The notes under the pieces are model-generated. The model made no database searches. It was not told the origin of the DNA and saw only the letters and a program-made list of their open reading frames with translations. A program made the position numbers and the translations under genes. From assembly GCA_037013685.1 (NCBI GenBank), contig CM072906.1, positions 2,646,501 to 2,710,500 on the forward strand: DNA of 64,000 bases, read 5' to 3'. The stretch is from Acridotheres tristis (Eukaryota > Chordata > Aves > Passeriformes > Sturnidae). Shown here one piece after another: positions 13,501-24,080 of this stretch; position 1 is the first letter of the stretch, and every line of letters begins with the position of its first letter.

Positions 13501-15563
13501 CACATTCATCCACACATGGGCACTGCATTGCTCTGGTCAGCACTGACACCTGGCAGAGTGGTTTCACTGCTCTGGCCAGCACTGACACTGACACTGACAC
13601 TGACAGTGGCACAGGGGGTTCACTGCTGTCCCCCACACTCCAGCTGCCCATTTCCCACACATCACCAGTTCTGTGTCCCAGCCCAGGGGTGACTGAGGCA
13701 CACCCTGTTGGATGGAATTGGACAATGCTCTCTGTAGTTCTGCAGTAGAGTCATGGCTTTACCTGCCCTTTTTTTTGCTATCCCAATGCCTTCATTCCAG
13801 TGACACTCCAGATGACACTGAAAGCTGACTTCCCCATGTGTGATTTGATGAAATCACACACTTTCTGTGAGTTGCAGCATGTTAATTCTTCTCCTCTTAT
13901 TTTCCAAAATTAAGCCATTGGAGTGCATTTTTGTGGCAATTCAAAAAGTGGCTTGTATGAAAGTTGCATCTACCACAAGAATTAAGTAGAACAAACCACT
14001 CTCAAACTTTTAAAAGCCCAACAACTGTATTTTTGTACCATACTTTTAGAATCTTCTACATGATCTTTGACTTTTGAGTAGTATCTAATTCTTTTTTCTC
14101 CATTTGCTTTTGGATTTCCAGTTTTCACTTCCATATCCTGTTTAGGACTAAAGCAGCAGAAGGGATAAAAATGGCTCATGTCTTGTTGTCTGTAGCCTGG
14201 CAAGAGGGAAATACAGGATCATTTGGCAAAAAATTGGAATTCTGTGAGAATTTAATTTCTGCATCAAAACAACTGATCTCCTGTAAATCTGAATAACTAA
14301 GCATCCACATCTTCAGATGCTTATCAAAGCTAAATTAAACTTCCGTGTCCTGTCATAACTGTTAGAGATATCTATTGTAATAATTCATACATTTTCATAG
14401 CTTGGATAAATAATGATGCTAGAAAACTCTGAACAGAGGAAGAGCATAACCCATGGGAGTCATTAAAAGTGAATTAAAGGTTTATTTAATAAGTGTCTTT
14501 AAAGTTTCATTTGTCTGCAAATGTGTATAATGTCAGGCACAGAAGCAATCATTTGTAAACAGCTTGCAAGCAGCTGCATCACTAAATGTACCTGTGACCT
14601 CTAGACACATGGCCAAGGCAGAACTCCACCTTCATCCTCTCTTTTCCCACCTCAGTGGAAAGTTCCTTCAGTTTTTCCTGGATCTGTCCCCAACATGTTT
14701 TATGGCTGACAGATGTGTGCCCTCTCAGTGCCATCCTATCTATTTGTTTTCAATAAGCCAAACAACCAAAGTGGCAAAAGTCCTAAATCAAAGTGAAAGA
14801 AAATGAAAGGTTGATAGACTTTAACAGTTAGCAAGAAAACCAGAGGAAACTGCATGTGATGCTTCTTTGTTACCACAGCACACCCAAAACTTCACACAGC
14901 TATATTGTAACTGAGGAAATCCTACCTGAAGGAAATGCTTTTTGTCCAAGCTCTGAACTCACCATCACTGGTGACATAAGGTTACCCCTGAGCTGGGGTA
15001 AACCAAGCAGTTAAACATTCAAACATCACCCCTTGTCAGCCTTTCCCCCAGCAAAGAAAACCCCAATGGACACGACCATCTGATGGCATACTTAACTGAT
15101 GATACAGTGACACTGTGTCTCAAATAAGAGAAAAAACTCATTCTGCAACAGTTAAACTACAACCTTCTGAAAACCTGAGCTGAAAAACTCCAGCCTTCAC
15201 AGTCAACTGTGCTTGAGATACTTTAAACAAGCACTTACTGCTCACACATTAGCCCCTAAACACAGTTAAAGGAATTCAGTAGGGATGGAAAGAGCTGAGC
15301 TGGAAAATTTAAGTTACCACTGAGTTAACCAAGTACACGGAGTCTGCAATATCTTTAATTACCTACATCCCTCTATCATTGCTCTGTCCTTAAGAATCAC
15401 ACCCCAAACAAGGAACATGGTAAAAAAACCACATATCACAGGAACTCTCCTGCCTGAATATATCAAGTGAAACCAATCATTTAAGACTTTGCTCTGCTTA
15501 TGCAGCTCTTCACATTGCTCTGCTAAAAGCAATATGATGACAGTTATTGAGTGCCACTGCAGG
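10563..15563. other. unique non-coding sequence with one small tandem repeat
   Basis: No gene or known repeat was recognised. At 13425-13700 the base composition is more GC-rich and contains the ACTGAC array annotated separately. Open frames over that part exist on both strands but look like shadows of the repetitive composition. Confidence 0.6.
13581..13604. repeat. ACTGAC hexanucleotide microsatellite, 4 exact copies
   Basis: Four perfect consecutive copies of ACTGAC are visible. The array sits at the end of a slightly larger imperfect duplication: the text 'gctctggtcagcactgacac' near 13530 recurs as 'gctctggccagcactgacac' near 13569. The hexamer therefore probably expanded from the single ACTGAC present in the older copy. 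Confidence 0.85.
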
Positions 15564-15806
15564 ACTTACAAACTACTGAAGAAAACGCTATCTAATACAA
15601 TGTCATGACATGATGGTAGCTAAACCACTCATATTTCCCAACCAGGATGACACAGATGGTCAAAAGTCTGGCTACGGGGTTGCTTGCTAAGCTGCTCTAA
15701 CATCTCCACTCAGGATCTCAGGAATAAATGCTAAGAGGTCCCCCTGAGCAAAGACCAGGAAGCGGGTGTTTGAAATTGTTTTGGATAGTTTTGATTATCA
15801 AGCCTC
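15564..15806 (+). repeat. unnamed interspersed repeat, copy 1 (~243 bp)
   Basis: This segment is paired with 19179-19427 in the same orientation. Both copies start with ACTTACAAACTACT and end with GATTATCAAGCCTC, and there is no detectable similarity beyond these ends. By eye they differ at roughly 25 positions, mostly transitions, plus a 6-bp indel, which is about 90% identity. An AATAAA lies at 15723-15728. The ends are not TG...CA and there is no obvious target duplication, so LTR status is not supported. It could be a fragment of a dispersed element or a local duplication. I do not recognise the family. Confidence 0.85.
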
Positions 15807-16280
15807 AGTAGGGTCTGCAGTGCACTATGATGCTCCAAACAAAAGAGACCGTGTATATTTTTAATGCTTCTACTCGTGCTCTTTGACAGCATGTGCTACA
15901 TCCCACCCCTGTACCATGCCCTGACATTTATTTGCCTCTCTAGAATTCAATACGTGACTTGGATACAACACACAGAGGCTTGGAGAGGCAAAAGGAAGAG
16001 TAACAAACAATTTTACAGGGCACTTTCCCTCCGCATGTACTGGAGCAGACTGTGTGCGTACAGCACAGCAGTATAGAGCACTCAAAAGGCTGAGAGTATT
16101 CCAAACTCCCCTAAGAAGTGATGCTGCAGCGCCAGCCATTCCTCACTGCGAGTCTCACTCTGTGGAGCAGGAAGCAGTTTTCTTTGCCCATCACTGCGAG
16201 TCTTGGCCGGGAGTCTCAAGTGACGGATCCCTGCGGGGCCAGCCCTGCTGATGGATGTCGCTGCATGGAAAGCGATAGAG
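15807..16280. other. left flank of the 40-bp minisatellite
   Basis: Up to about 16100 this is ordinary sequence. From 16100 the GC and CpG content rises toward the array. The 12-mer CACTGCGAGTCT occurs twice, near 16144 and near 16191. No gene could be supported. Long open frames that run into the array from here are artefacts of the repeat unit. Confidence 0.6.
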
Positions 16281-17330
16281 CAGCCTGTGGGAAAGGAGCG
16301 GGAGCGTTCCCGGGCAGGAGCAGCCTGTGGGAAAGGAGAAGGAGCGTTCCCGGGCAGGAGCAGCCTGTGGGAAAGGAGAAGGAGCGTTCCTGGGCAGGAG
16401 CAGCCTGTGGGAAAGGAGAAGGAGCGTTCCCGGGCAGGAGCAGCCTGTGGGAAAGGAGCGGGAGCGTTCCCGGGCAGGAACAGCCCGTGGGAAAGGAGAA
16501 GGAGCGTTCCCGGGCAGGAGCAGCCTGTGGGAAAGGAGAAGGAGCGTTCCCGGGCAGGAGCAGCCTGTGGAAAAGGAGAAGGAGCGTTCCTGGGCAGGAG
16601 CAGCCCGTGGGAAAGGAGAAGGAGCGTTCCTGGGCAGGAGCAGCCTGTGGGAAAGGAGAAGGAGTGTTCCTGGGCAGGAGCAGCCTGTGGGAAAGGAGAA
16701 GGAGCGTTCCTGGGCAGGAGCAGCCTGTGGGAAAGGAGCGGGAGCGTTCCTGGGCAGGAGCAGCCTGTGGGAAAGGAGCGGGAGCGTTCCCGGGCAGGAG
16801 CAGCCTGTGGAAAAGGAGAAGGAGCGTTCCCGGGCAGGAGCAGCCTGTGGGAAAGGAGAAGGAGCGTTCCCGGGCAGGAGCAGCCTGTGGGAAAGGAGCG
16901 GGAGCGTTCCTGGGCAGGAGCAGCCTGTGGAAAAGGAGAAGGAGCGTTCCTGGGCAGGAGCAGCCTGTGGGAAAGGAGAAGGAGCGTTCCTGGGCAGGAG
17001 CAGCCTGTGGGAAAGGAGAAGGAGCGTTCCCGGGCAGGAGCAGCCTGTGGGAAAGGAGAAGGAGCGTTCCCGGGCAGGAGCAGCCTGTGGAAAAGGAGAA
17101 GGAGCGTTCCTGGGCAGGAGCAGCCTGTGGAAAAGGAGAAGGAGCGTTCCTGGGCAGGAACAACCTGTGGGAAAGGAGAAGGAGCGTTCCTGGGCAGGAG
17201 CAGCCTGTGGGAAAGGAGAAGGAGCGTTCCTGGGCAGGAACAGCCTGTGGAAAAGGAGAAGGAGCGTTCCCGGGCAGGAGCAGCCTGTGGAAAAGGAGAA
17301 GGAGCGTTCCCGGGCAGGAGCAGCCCGTGG
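16281..17330. repeat. 40-bp minisatellite, 26.25 copies in perfect register
   Basis: The unit begins CAGCCTGTGG, continues GAAAGGAGAA, then GGAGCGTTCC, and ends CGGGCAGGAG. I read 26 full units (16281, 16321 ... 17281) plus the first 10 bp of a 27th, with no insertion or deletion anywhere, so every unit is exactly 40 bp. Variation is limited to a few recurrent sites: C/T at the start of the fourth block, G/A at the start of the second block, AGAA/AGCG at the end of the second block, CCTG/CCCG in the first block, and a few private changes such as a T in unit 10. Several variants are C-to-T at CpG. The unit contains GGGCAGGA, close to the classical hypervariable-minisatellite core. No unit contains a stop in any frame, and 40 is not divisible by 3, so all six frames stay open for about 1 kb. 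These ORFs are not taken as genes. Confidence 0.98.
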
Positions 17331-19178
17331 AGTCGCAGCGCCATCAGCCGGGGATGCGCTGCCCCCGCTGTCCCTCCCCGCACCCAGAACATCCCGCACC
17401 AAACTCTCCTTCAGCAGCAGCACGGCCTTTACATCAGTACACACTACTTGAATTATGTTTAGAATTTTTTAAAAAGGAATTTTCTCAAAATTATTTTTAT
17501 CTTTTTACCACTATTTTCCCTATCTTTCTCTTATCAGTTCCATTAATTCTCCCTTTTCCCTAAATCTCTCAGAAAGGGATTTTCTAAAGCATTAGATCTT
17601 CAAGTGAGTCATGGAAAAATCCCTCATCCAGAAAAAATATAAATAAATCCCTAACCTGCTTTGCTAGTACAGTGAGAAAGATAAGCATAAATCCAGCTAT
17701 AACTCAAATGCAGTCTTTTACAAGCTAAAAAGTCTATTGAAAAGGAAGATTGATGGCTGCTTTACTGCACATTACTGGTACTATTAATTTAAGATATTTC
17801 TTAACTGTTAAGTTACAGAGATATTTCTGCTGGTGAAGGTTTATCTCTGCCTCGCTTGCAGTCTAGTAGGATGTGATGACTCCATCTACTTCCTCATTCT
17901 CTGAGGCACCCTATAAACCTGCCACTGGAGAACAGAGGTCTCCCCCAAAAAGACCACTGAAAACAGACATTGCTAGCTAGAAGCTGGGAAATCAAATTAT
18001 GAAGCCCCTGAAATCCTGTTGCCCTGAATGGCATGAAACAACTTTCTGCTTACAGTTTCTACAGCTGGATCTGCCACCTCTGTTCCTCAAACTCCCTCTC
18101 CTCTTCCCCACTCAAGCACACACTGTGTATGAGACAGAGACAACTAGGGAAATTTCTCTTCCTGCACTAAGAGAACACAGAGGAACTAGTACAGTGCATT
18201 GTCCCAGCCTCAGCTTTAGCACACCATGCATGCACACCATGTTCATTGTATTTTATGCTGGCATCAGAGAGCTCACCCTGAGCAGCAGCTCAGTGCAGCA
18301 GGCACAGCTCACATACCTACTGGGTATCAGCCACTCTCCCTGATATCTGAGACATTACAAATCCACTGGGATGCCTCCGTTGTCTAAATACAGCACATGA
18401 ACTCAATTATGTGTCTTCTACACTTGGGACTTGTTACTCCCCACCACTCCTCCTAGGAAAACTTAAGTTAGACAACACCTGAGTTTTGCTGCTACAGAGC
18501 TGGAGACAATGTGAGGGGAAGTAATTTTAATACACAAGGCAGGTTAGAAGCAGTCTGCCCTTCTAGCTGCCCAGCAGGCCGTAAGCAACTGCAATCTGCT
18601 TGCAACACAACAAACCCAAACCATGCAGCAGGCTTTTGAGATCTGGCTGAGACAAATTTGAAGTACCAGATCATCCTAGTTCATGTCTGTTTCTAAAGGG
18701 CTGATGAGGACACAAAGCTGTCCAAGCTTCCTTTGCTTGCCTTATTTCACATGACCCCAGACTGCTGCAAAGCAAGGGCACAGCACAGGGCAGTGAGAAT
18801 TACATCACTGCAGAGCTCAGCCCAGGAGCCACCTCGCTGAGTCTTAATCACAGAGCACTGCAACTGCTGATCAGGGGCTGCACAGCTTTGAGTGGCTAAT
18901 GAAGGTGTAATGGGACATTCATCGAGCAATTTCTAAAGTAAACATCATTGATTTCCTTACAAAATGTAGCACTTTAATGACACGTTTGGGAGTGGCTCAG
19001 CTGGTCCCCGGGGAGCCAGGACATGTCACACACAGTAAACTTTTCAGGTGCTGCAGTCTCTGCAGACCCAGCTGTTGCCTCCAGCTGGATTTAAGGACCA
19101 TTACAATGAAGCAAAGCAAGCACTTGAGCAAGTCTATTTCCATCTCAGAGGAATGCTCTAAGAACCAGGCATTTGAAT
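17331..19178. other. right flank of the minisatellite and unique sequence
   Basis: The first ~80 bp after the array are GC- and CpG-rich (around 17331-17400). The sequence then returns to AT-rich text. No repeat family, RNA gene or exon was recognised. Confidence 0.6.
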
Positions 19179-19427
19179 ACTTACAAACTACTAAAGAAAA
19201 CACTATCTAATACAATGTCATGACATGGTGGTAGCTAAACCACTCATATTTCCCAACCAGGATCACACAGATGGTCAATTGTCGAAGTCTGGTTATAGGG
19301 TTGCTTGCTAAGCTGCTCTAATGCCTTTACTCAGGATCTCAGCAATAAATGCTAAGAGTCCCCCCCAAACAAAGACCAGGAGGTTGGTGTTTCTGATTGT
19401 TTTGGATGATTTTGATTATCAAGCCTC
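19179..19427 (+). repeat. unnamed interspersed repeat, copy 2 (~249 bp)
   Basis: This is the partner of 15564-15806, in direct orientation and 3,615 bp downstream start to start. Relative to copy 1 it has a 6-bp insertion (TTGTCG) near 19280 and several CpG-to-TpG-type changes. An AATAAA lies at 19344-19349. If the two were LTRs of one provirus, primer-binding and polypurine sites would be expected just inside, and I see neither. Confidence 0.85.
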
Positions 19428-22400
19428 TTACGGGGTGAATCTCTCTCATGTTCAGAAGACTCATACTAGAAACTCTCCTCGAAAATTTTAAAAAAGCAAA
19501 TATGCTTCAAGAAAATAGTTTTCTCATTTTGAGAAGCCAGCATTTTTCAACATAAACCAAAAAGTCACTGAGTAGTACACAACCACCTACAGCTATTATT
19601 CTAAATTATTATCCTATTCCTCTAGGCACCTTGGGGGAAAGTAATTTCATTATGCTTCTCAAACATGTAAAAACAAACTTTCTCAACCCTTTCCTTGACT
19701 TGGCCACTCTGCTTTTGTGCAGTCTCCTTTGTCAGCAGCAGCTCAGCTCTTCCATGGCAAAGAACTGGCTGGATTTGGTGACTGTGGGAGGTAATACACA
19801 CTTCCCCTGCCCTGGGAGACTGGGCTGCTCTCAGTAACTGGAGACAATTTGCAGTTCCCCAGACAGAGTAAGTCTTTGTGGCTATTAATAATCACACTCC
19901 TTTTCCCAAAGGAAATGGACTACAGAACTGTTTTTCCTTCAACCACCACATGGTTCACAGTCTCTTTTGAACCCTTGCACAAGCAGGCCACAACAGCTAG
20001 TCTATCAGCCAGTTTTTCAGTATGAATTTCCATGATTTATTTCTAATCTCACCTGAAATTATGTCAAACTGGTCTTAACTGAATTATGTCAAACAGTCAC
20101 AAATGGTGCTGGTGGAAACAAGAAATAGCTACACCCAAACCAGGCCCAGATCCCAGGCTAAGGTTATGAAAGACAAATCACTGCCAACCATTTGCTTAAA
20201 AACTTAGAGTTACAAAATAATAGTCAGTTAAACCCCTGGAGAGCAAACCACTGAGGAAGAAGACCATCAAAATCAGTGACAAGACAGCTGCATGTGAGGA
20301 TATTTCAATAGATCACCAGGCTATAATACCTCCAGGTTTGTTACTGCTACTCTGATCAAAGCACAGTTAGTAAGTGAGCACAGTTAGAAAAGCAAAATCT
20401 GGAGCATGCAACAAGATGACTCTGCTGGCACTGCACAGCTCATTGTTTTAGGTCACAACTGACAACTCCACTGATGCAAATTAAAGGCAGCTGCAAGACC
20501 CAAAAGGACAAGATGGACAAAGTGCTGGAGAAAAGAAACAGAAGAATGAAATTCAGCAGTCAAGTGTTATTCATGAAAGGCTATTTAGTGAACATTTCAA
20601 CATTCATCTTTGGTTATTGGAGGAAAACCAGAATGAACATCTGAGATTTAAATAAACATTAATGAAAAATAAAGATGTGGAAAAAGCCACTCATCTACAC
20701 TAATGGCTGAGACATTGTCTGTACCAAGCACTTGTATTCAGTGATAGCCACAGTCTTGATACTTCAACAATAAATGAAGGATCACTGAACTTTCAGGGTT
20801 CCAATGGTTCTCCTAGACAGATTTTAGAGTTTGAAGGCATTTATCTCAACTCAGTAAAGCAAGTACAACTGTCTTTTGCTATATCAAAAACTGAAAAGCT
20901 GCCAGCAATACTTATGCATACTACAGAAAACATTCTGCACGACTTCCATCTGGTATTCATCAATCTAAGTGGATGTAAGGATGGCATATGTTACTGTTCT
21001 CCCACAGCCTAGAGAAAGTAATCATCTTGCCCTCCTTGATGCAAACAGCACATATTTTTGCATGAAACAGATATTTTTATTTAGTAGTTTTTAACAATCT
21101 ATACTCACTTGTATTTAGGAGAACGTCTTCTGGGCATTTCTAGTGGAAATACCAGACTGGATGATATTCTGTCTAATTTTTCCAAAGGAGAATACTATCT
21201 ACAAAGGGAGACAAAGAATCAGACTACAAAGCACCAGGTGGTTTGCAGCACTGAAAGATGTGAGCCTGTCCTTCTGCCCATGGAGCAGAAATCCTCTGAA
21301 CATAAACTAAGATTCAAACACACTTTGTCTTCCATCATTACTAATGTTAAATTTGTTGCAAGTCTTAAAAGCCACATGGACAAGCTAAATTTTTCCAGGA
21401 TTAAGGCAATAAAAATCTCAGGGAGATTCTAATTTCTCTATGTTAACCAATACTTTCTATCTCACTGATAGTGCAGCCCTTCTGGCCAGCTTTGTTACAG
21501 AGGAAAGTCGTTGTGTCCATGTGATGTTAACTGCAGAGATGTATTTGCCAAAATATGGACCGAAGGTTTAAGGAATTAGCAGCTGGATTTCTAAACACAA
21601 AGCAAATGGATGAGCTAGCTGAAAGTTTTTTTAAAAAGCCCCACATGGGCTCAAAGTGACTGATAAACCACTGCTACAGAAAGAGAGCACGAAGTAAAGC
21701 CCAGAGAACTCACAGCAAGACTCTCACACAAATGGGCACAGACCAGGTTCCAGCTCAGGGTATGAACACAGAGCCTGCTCAAGTTTCAGCAAGCACATGT
21801 GTAGCACAGCTTGCTCTGCCAAGGAGGCACAAGCTCGGGGATTGGGGTTTTTTTCCCTCATTTCTTGTTGATTTTGAAGTTATTGATATTAAATAAATTA
21901 AACAAGAAACCCTAGACAATGTTAGGGAAACAGACAAAGGAATTCACCAACTATTAAAAACCAAAAGTAGGGAAAAAATTTATCAGTATTTTAGCTTCTA
22001 CTGAATACAGTCTTTTTTTCCCCTCTCATGACTATTTTCTTTGAATCTTTTATCGTTTCAATACAAGTTTCAGATTCCATGTGACTGAAAACACAAGCCA
22101 ATGACAACAAGGTGACAGCAGAAGCCATTTTAGGAATGCAGCCATGGCCATATTGGTTATCAGCACCTATATTTCCCTGGGGGATTTTTGGGATTGTTTT
22201 GATTTGTGATGGTGGTTGTTATTTTTTAAAGCAGAAAAATCTTCAACCACGGAAATCATCTTCCAGTTATCAAAAAGCAGTTATCAAACTGCTCCAGCTC
22301 ACAGCAGTGCCTCTGAGGGAAGAGCACAACGACCTGCAGAGGTGGGGCTGTGCTGCTCAAGCCCAGGTGAGGCAGATCTTGGTTTACCACCTCTCTCAGG

Positions 22401-23939
22401 TCCCCAAAGTCTTTCTCCTTTTACAAGGCTCTTTCTCAAAGACTTCCATGCCTATGAACTCAAGAGAAAGGGTCAAAAGGTAATTTTCATACAAAGGTGG
22501 AACTCTTTCATATATAGACATCTTCCATAGCCAACCACTTCTCTCATAACGGAGAGGAAATCTATGCTGAAGATGTTTATTTTTACTAAAGTACTGCTTT
22601 GGAACAGAAAAAAACCACTATTGATTTCAGTGACAACTTCCCATTCTTCTTTTTTCAGCAGGATAATAAAATGATTAGAAACAGGAACAATGTTTTACAG
22701 CACTATCATATTAATGTTTCAGAGACTAATCATGTCTTATGAAGCCATGAGCATCAAAAAGCCAAAAACAAAAATGGAAGATGTGTCCTCAAACTGGATA
22801 TTTAGAAATCTCTTTAAATGTACTTTATTTTTACCTCAGAGTGCTCTACAAGTTCAGTTCAGTGTTCTCTAGAACCAATTAAGTTATTGTAACTTGACAT
22901 CTCACCATGATTCTCTTCTGTTTTGCCACCTACATTTTACATCAAGTAAATAATATAAAAGCAAATAAAAATCTGTGAAGGTCCTTTTAACCTTGACAAT
23001 CTGTCATATTGTGAAAGAGTGGATCAAGAATTTCTCTTATTTTTCCAGTCTTGCCTCTCATCCAAACACACAGGTTTAAACATTTACATGCCTATTCATA
23101 ATTTATTGGAGCATTTGCCACTCATGACATAAGTACAGGTCTAGCCTGTAGGAAAAACAATGACTAATGGTTGAAAGACAGCATTCCAATTAGTCATTGG
23201 GAAGTACATCCATGCTCGTTGCTTGGTTCTCAGGTGCCAGTAAGCTCCAATAGGGAAGTCTGACATCAAATATGTCATCCAGAAGAATATCCTGCTTTCA
23301 AATAGCAATAGCAGTTAGATAAGAGACTGATTCTCTCTCCCAGTACATACCAGTAGGCAGACTTTTAAAAAGTTCCAAAAAAAATGAACTCCTTAAAAAG
23401 GCTGGTGAGGAAAGCTGTGCTCAGACTTCTGTTCCTGCCACTGGGACATGCTTATTCTGCTTCAGAAGACAAGTGCCAGACCGTATTTTGTGTTTCAAAT
23501 TTCAGTGTTAAGCATATGGAAAAACAGTGGAGCCAGGAGATGCACAGGAAAGTTGTTGTGCAAGATGAGAATCCCACTCTGGCCACCTTTGCAACTCAAG
23601 AGGACCCCTGTCATGACCTTGTTTCTCTCAGCTACTTCCCTGTCACAAAGGGTAGCCCAGCCAAATGCCCTTCAGGATTTTCTTGGGTGCCATCTTTAGC
23701 ATCCCAGCCACAGACTGTTGATCCTTAGATTAACAGACCAGGAAACACAAACATCTCCTCCATCAGGAATCATTGCATGTCTCCAGATTGGGTTTACTGA
23801 ATAAACCTTTTGCTCCAGGATTGTGTTCATCTCCACGATCCTCCTTCCAAGACACTGTGCACCTCCAGCACAAATCCAGACTTTGGAGATAAATTAAATC
23901 TTACATTTGCTTATGCTCTGTAGACTTAGAGCAACACAA
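19428..23939. other. unique AT-rich non-coding sequence
   Basis: No gene or repeat family was recognised. A short direct repeat of AATTATGTCAAAC is present near 20057 and 20081. Open frames up to about 120 codons occur (for example around 22112-22530 and 23384-23728) but have no recognisable motif and overlap in alternative frames. Confidence 0.6.
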
Positions 23940-24080
23940 GGCATTCACAGAATCTCAGAAGGGTTTGGGTTGGAAGCAACCATAAAGATGATCTACCTCC
24001 ACCCCTCTGTCATGGGGAGGGACACCTTCCACAGAACAGGTTTCTCCAAGCCCTGTCCAGCCTGGCCTTGAGCACTTTCA
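23940..24080 (-). mobile_element. CR1 LINE 3'-end stub
   Basis: This is a very short 5'-truncated CR1 in minus orientation. On the plus strand it runs 'cacagaatctcagaagggtt', then 'tgggttggaagcaacc', 'tcatggggagggacacctt', 'ctccaagccctgtccagcc' and 'tggccttgagcacttt'. The similarity to the CR1 tail stops abruptly near 24080, as expected of an aborted target-primed insertion. Confidence 0.93.

Noticed and set aside
16082..17563. Six long overlapping ORFs (315-481 codons) on both strands
   Set aside because: They are produced by the stop-free 40-bp minisatellite, whose period is not a multiple of 3. All six frames being open at once is incompatible with selection on one protein.
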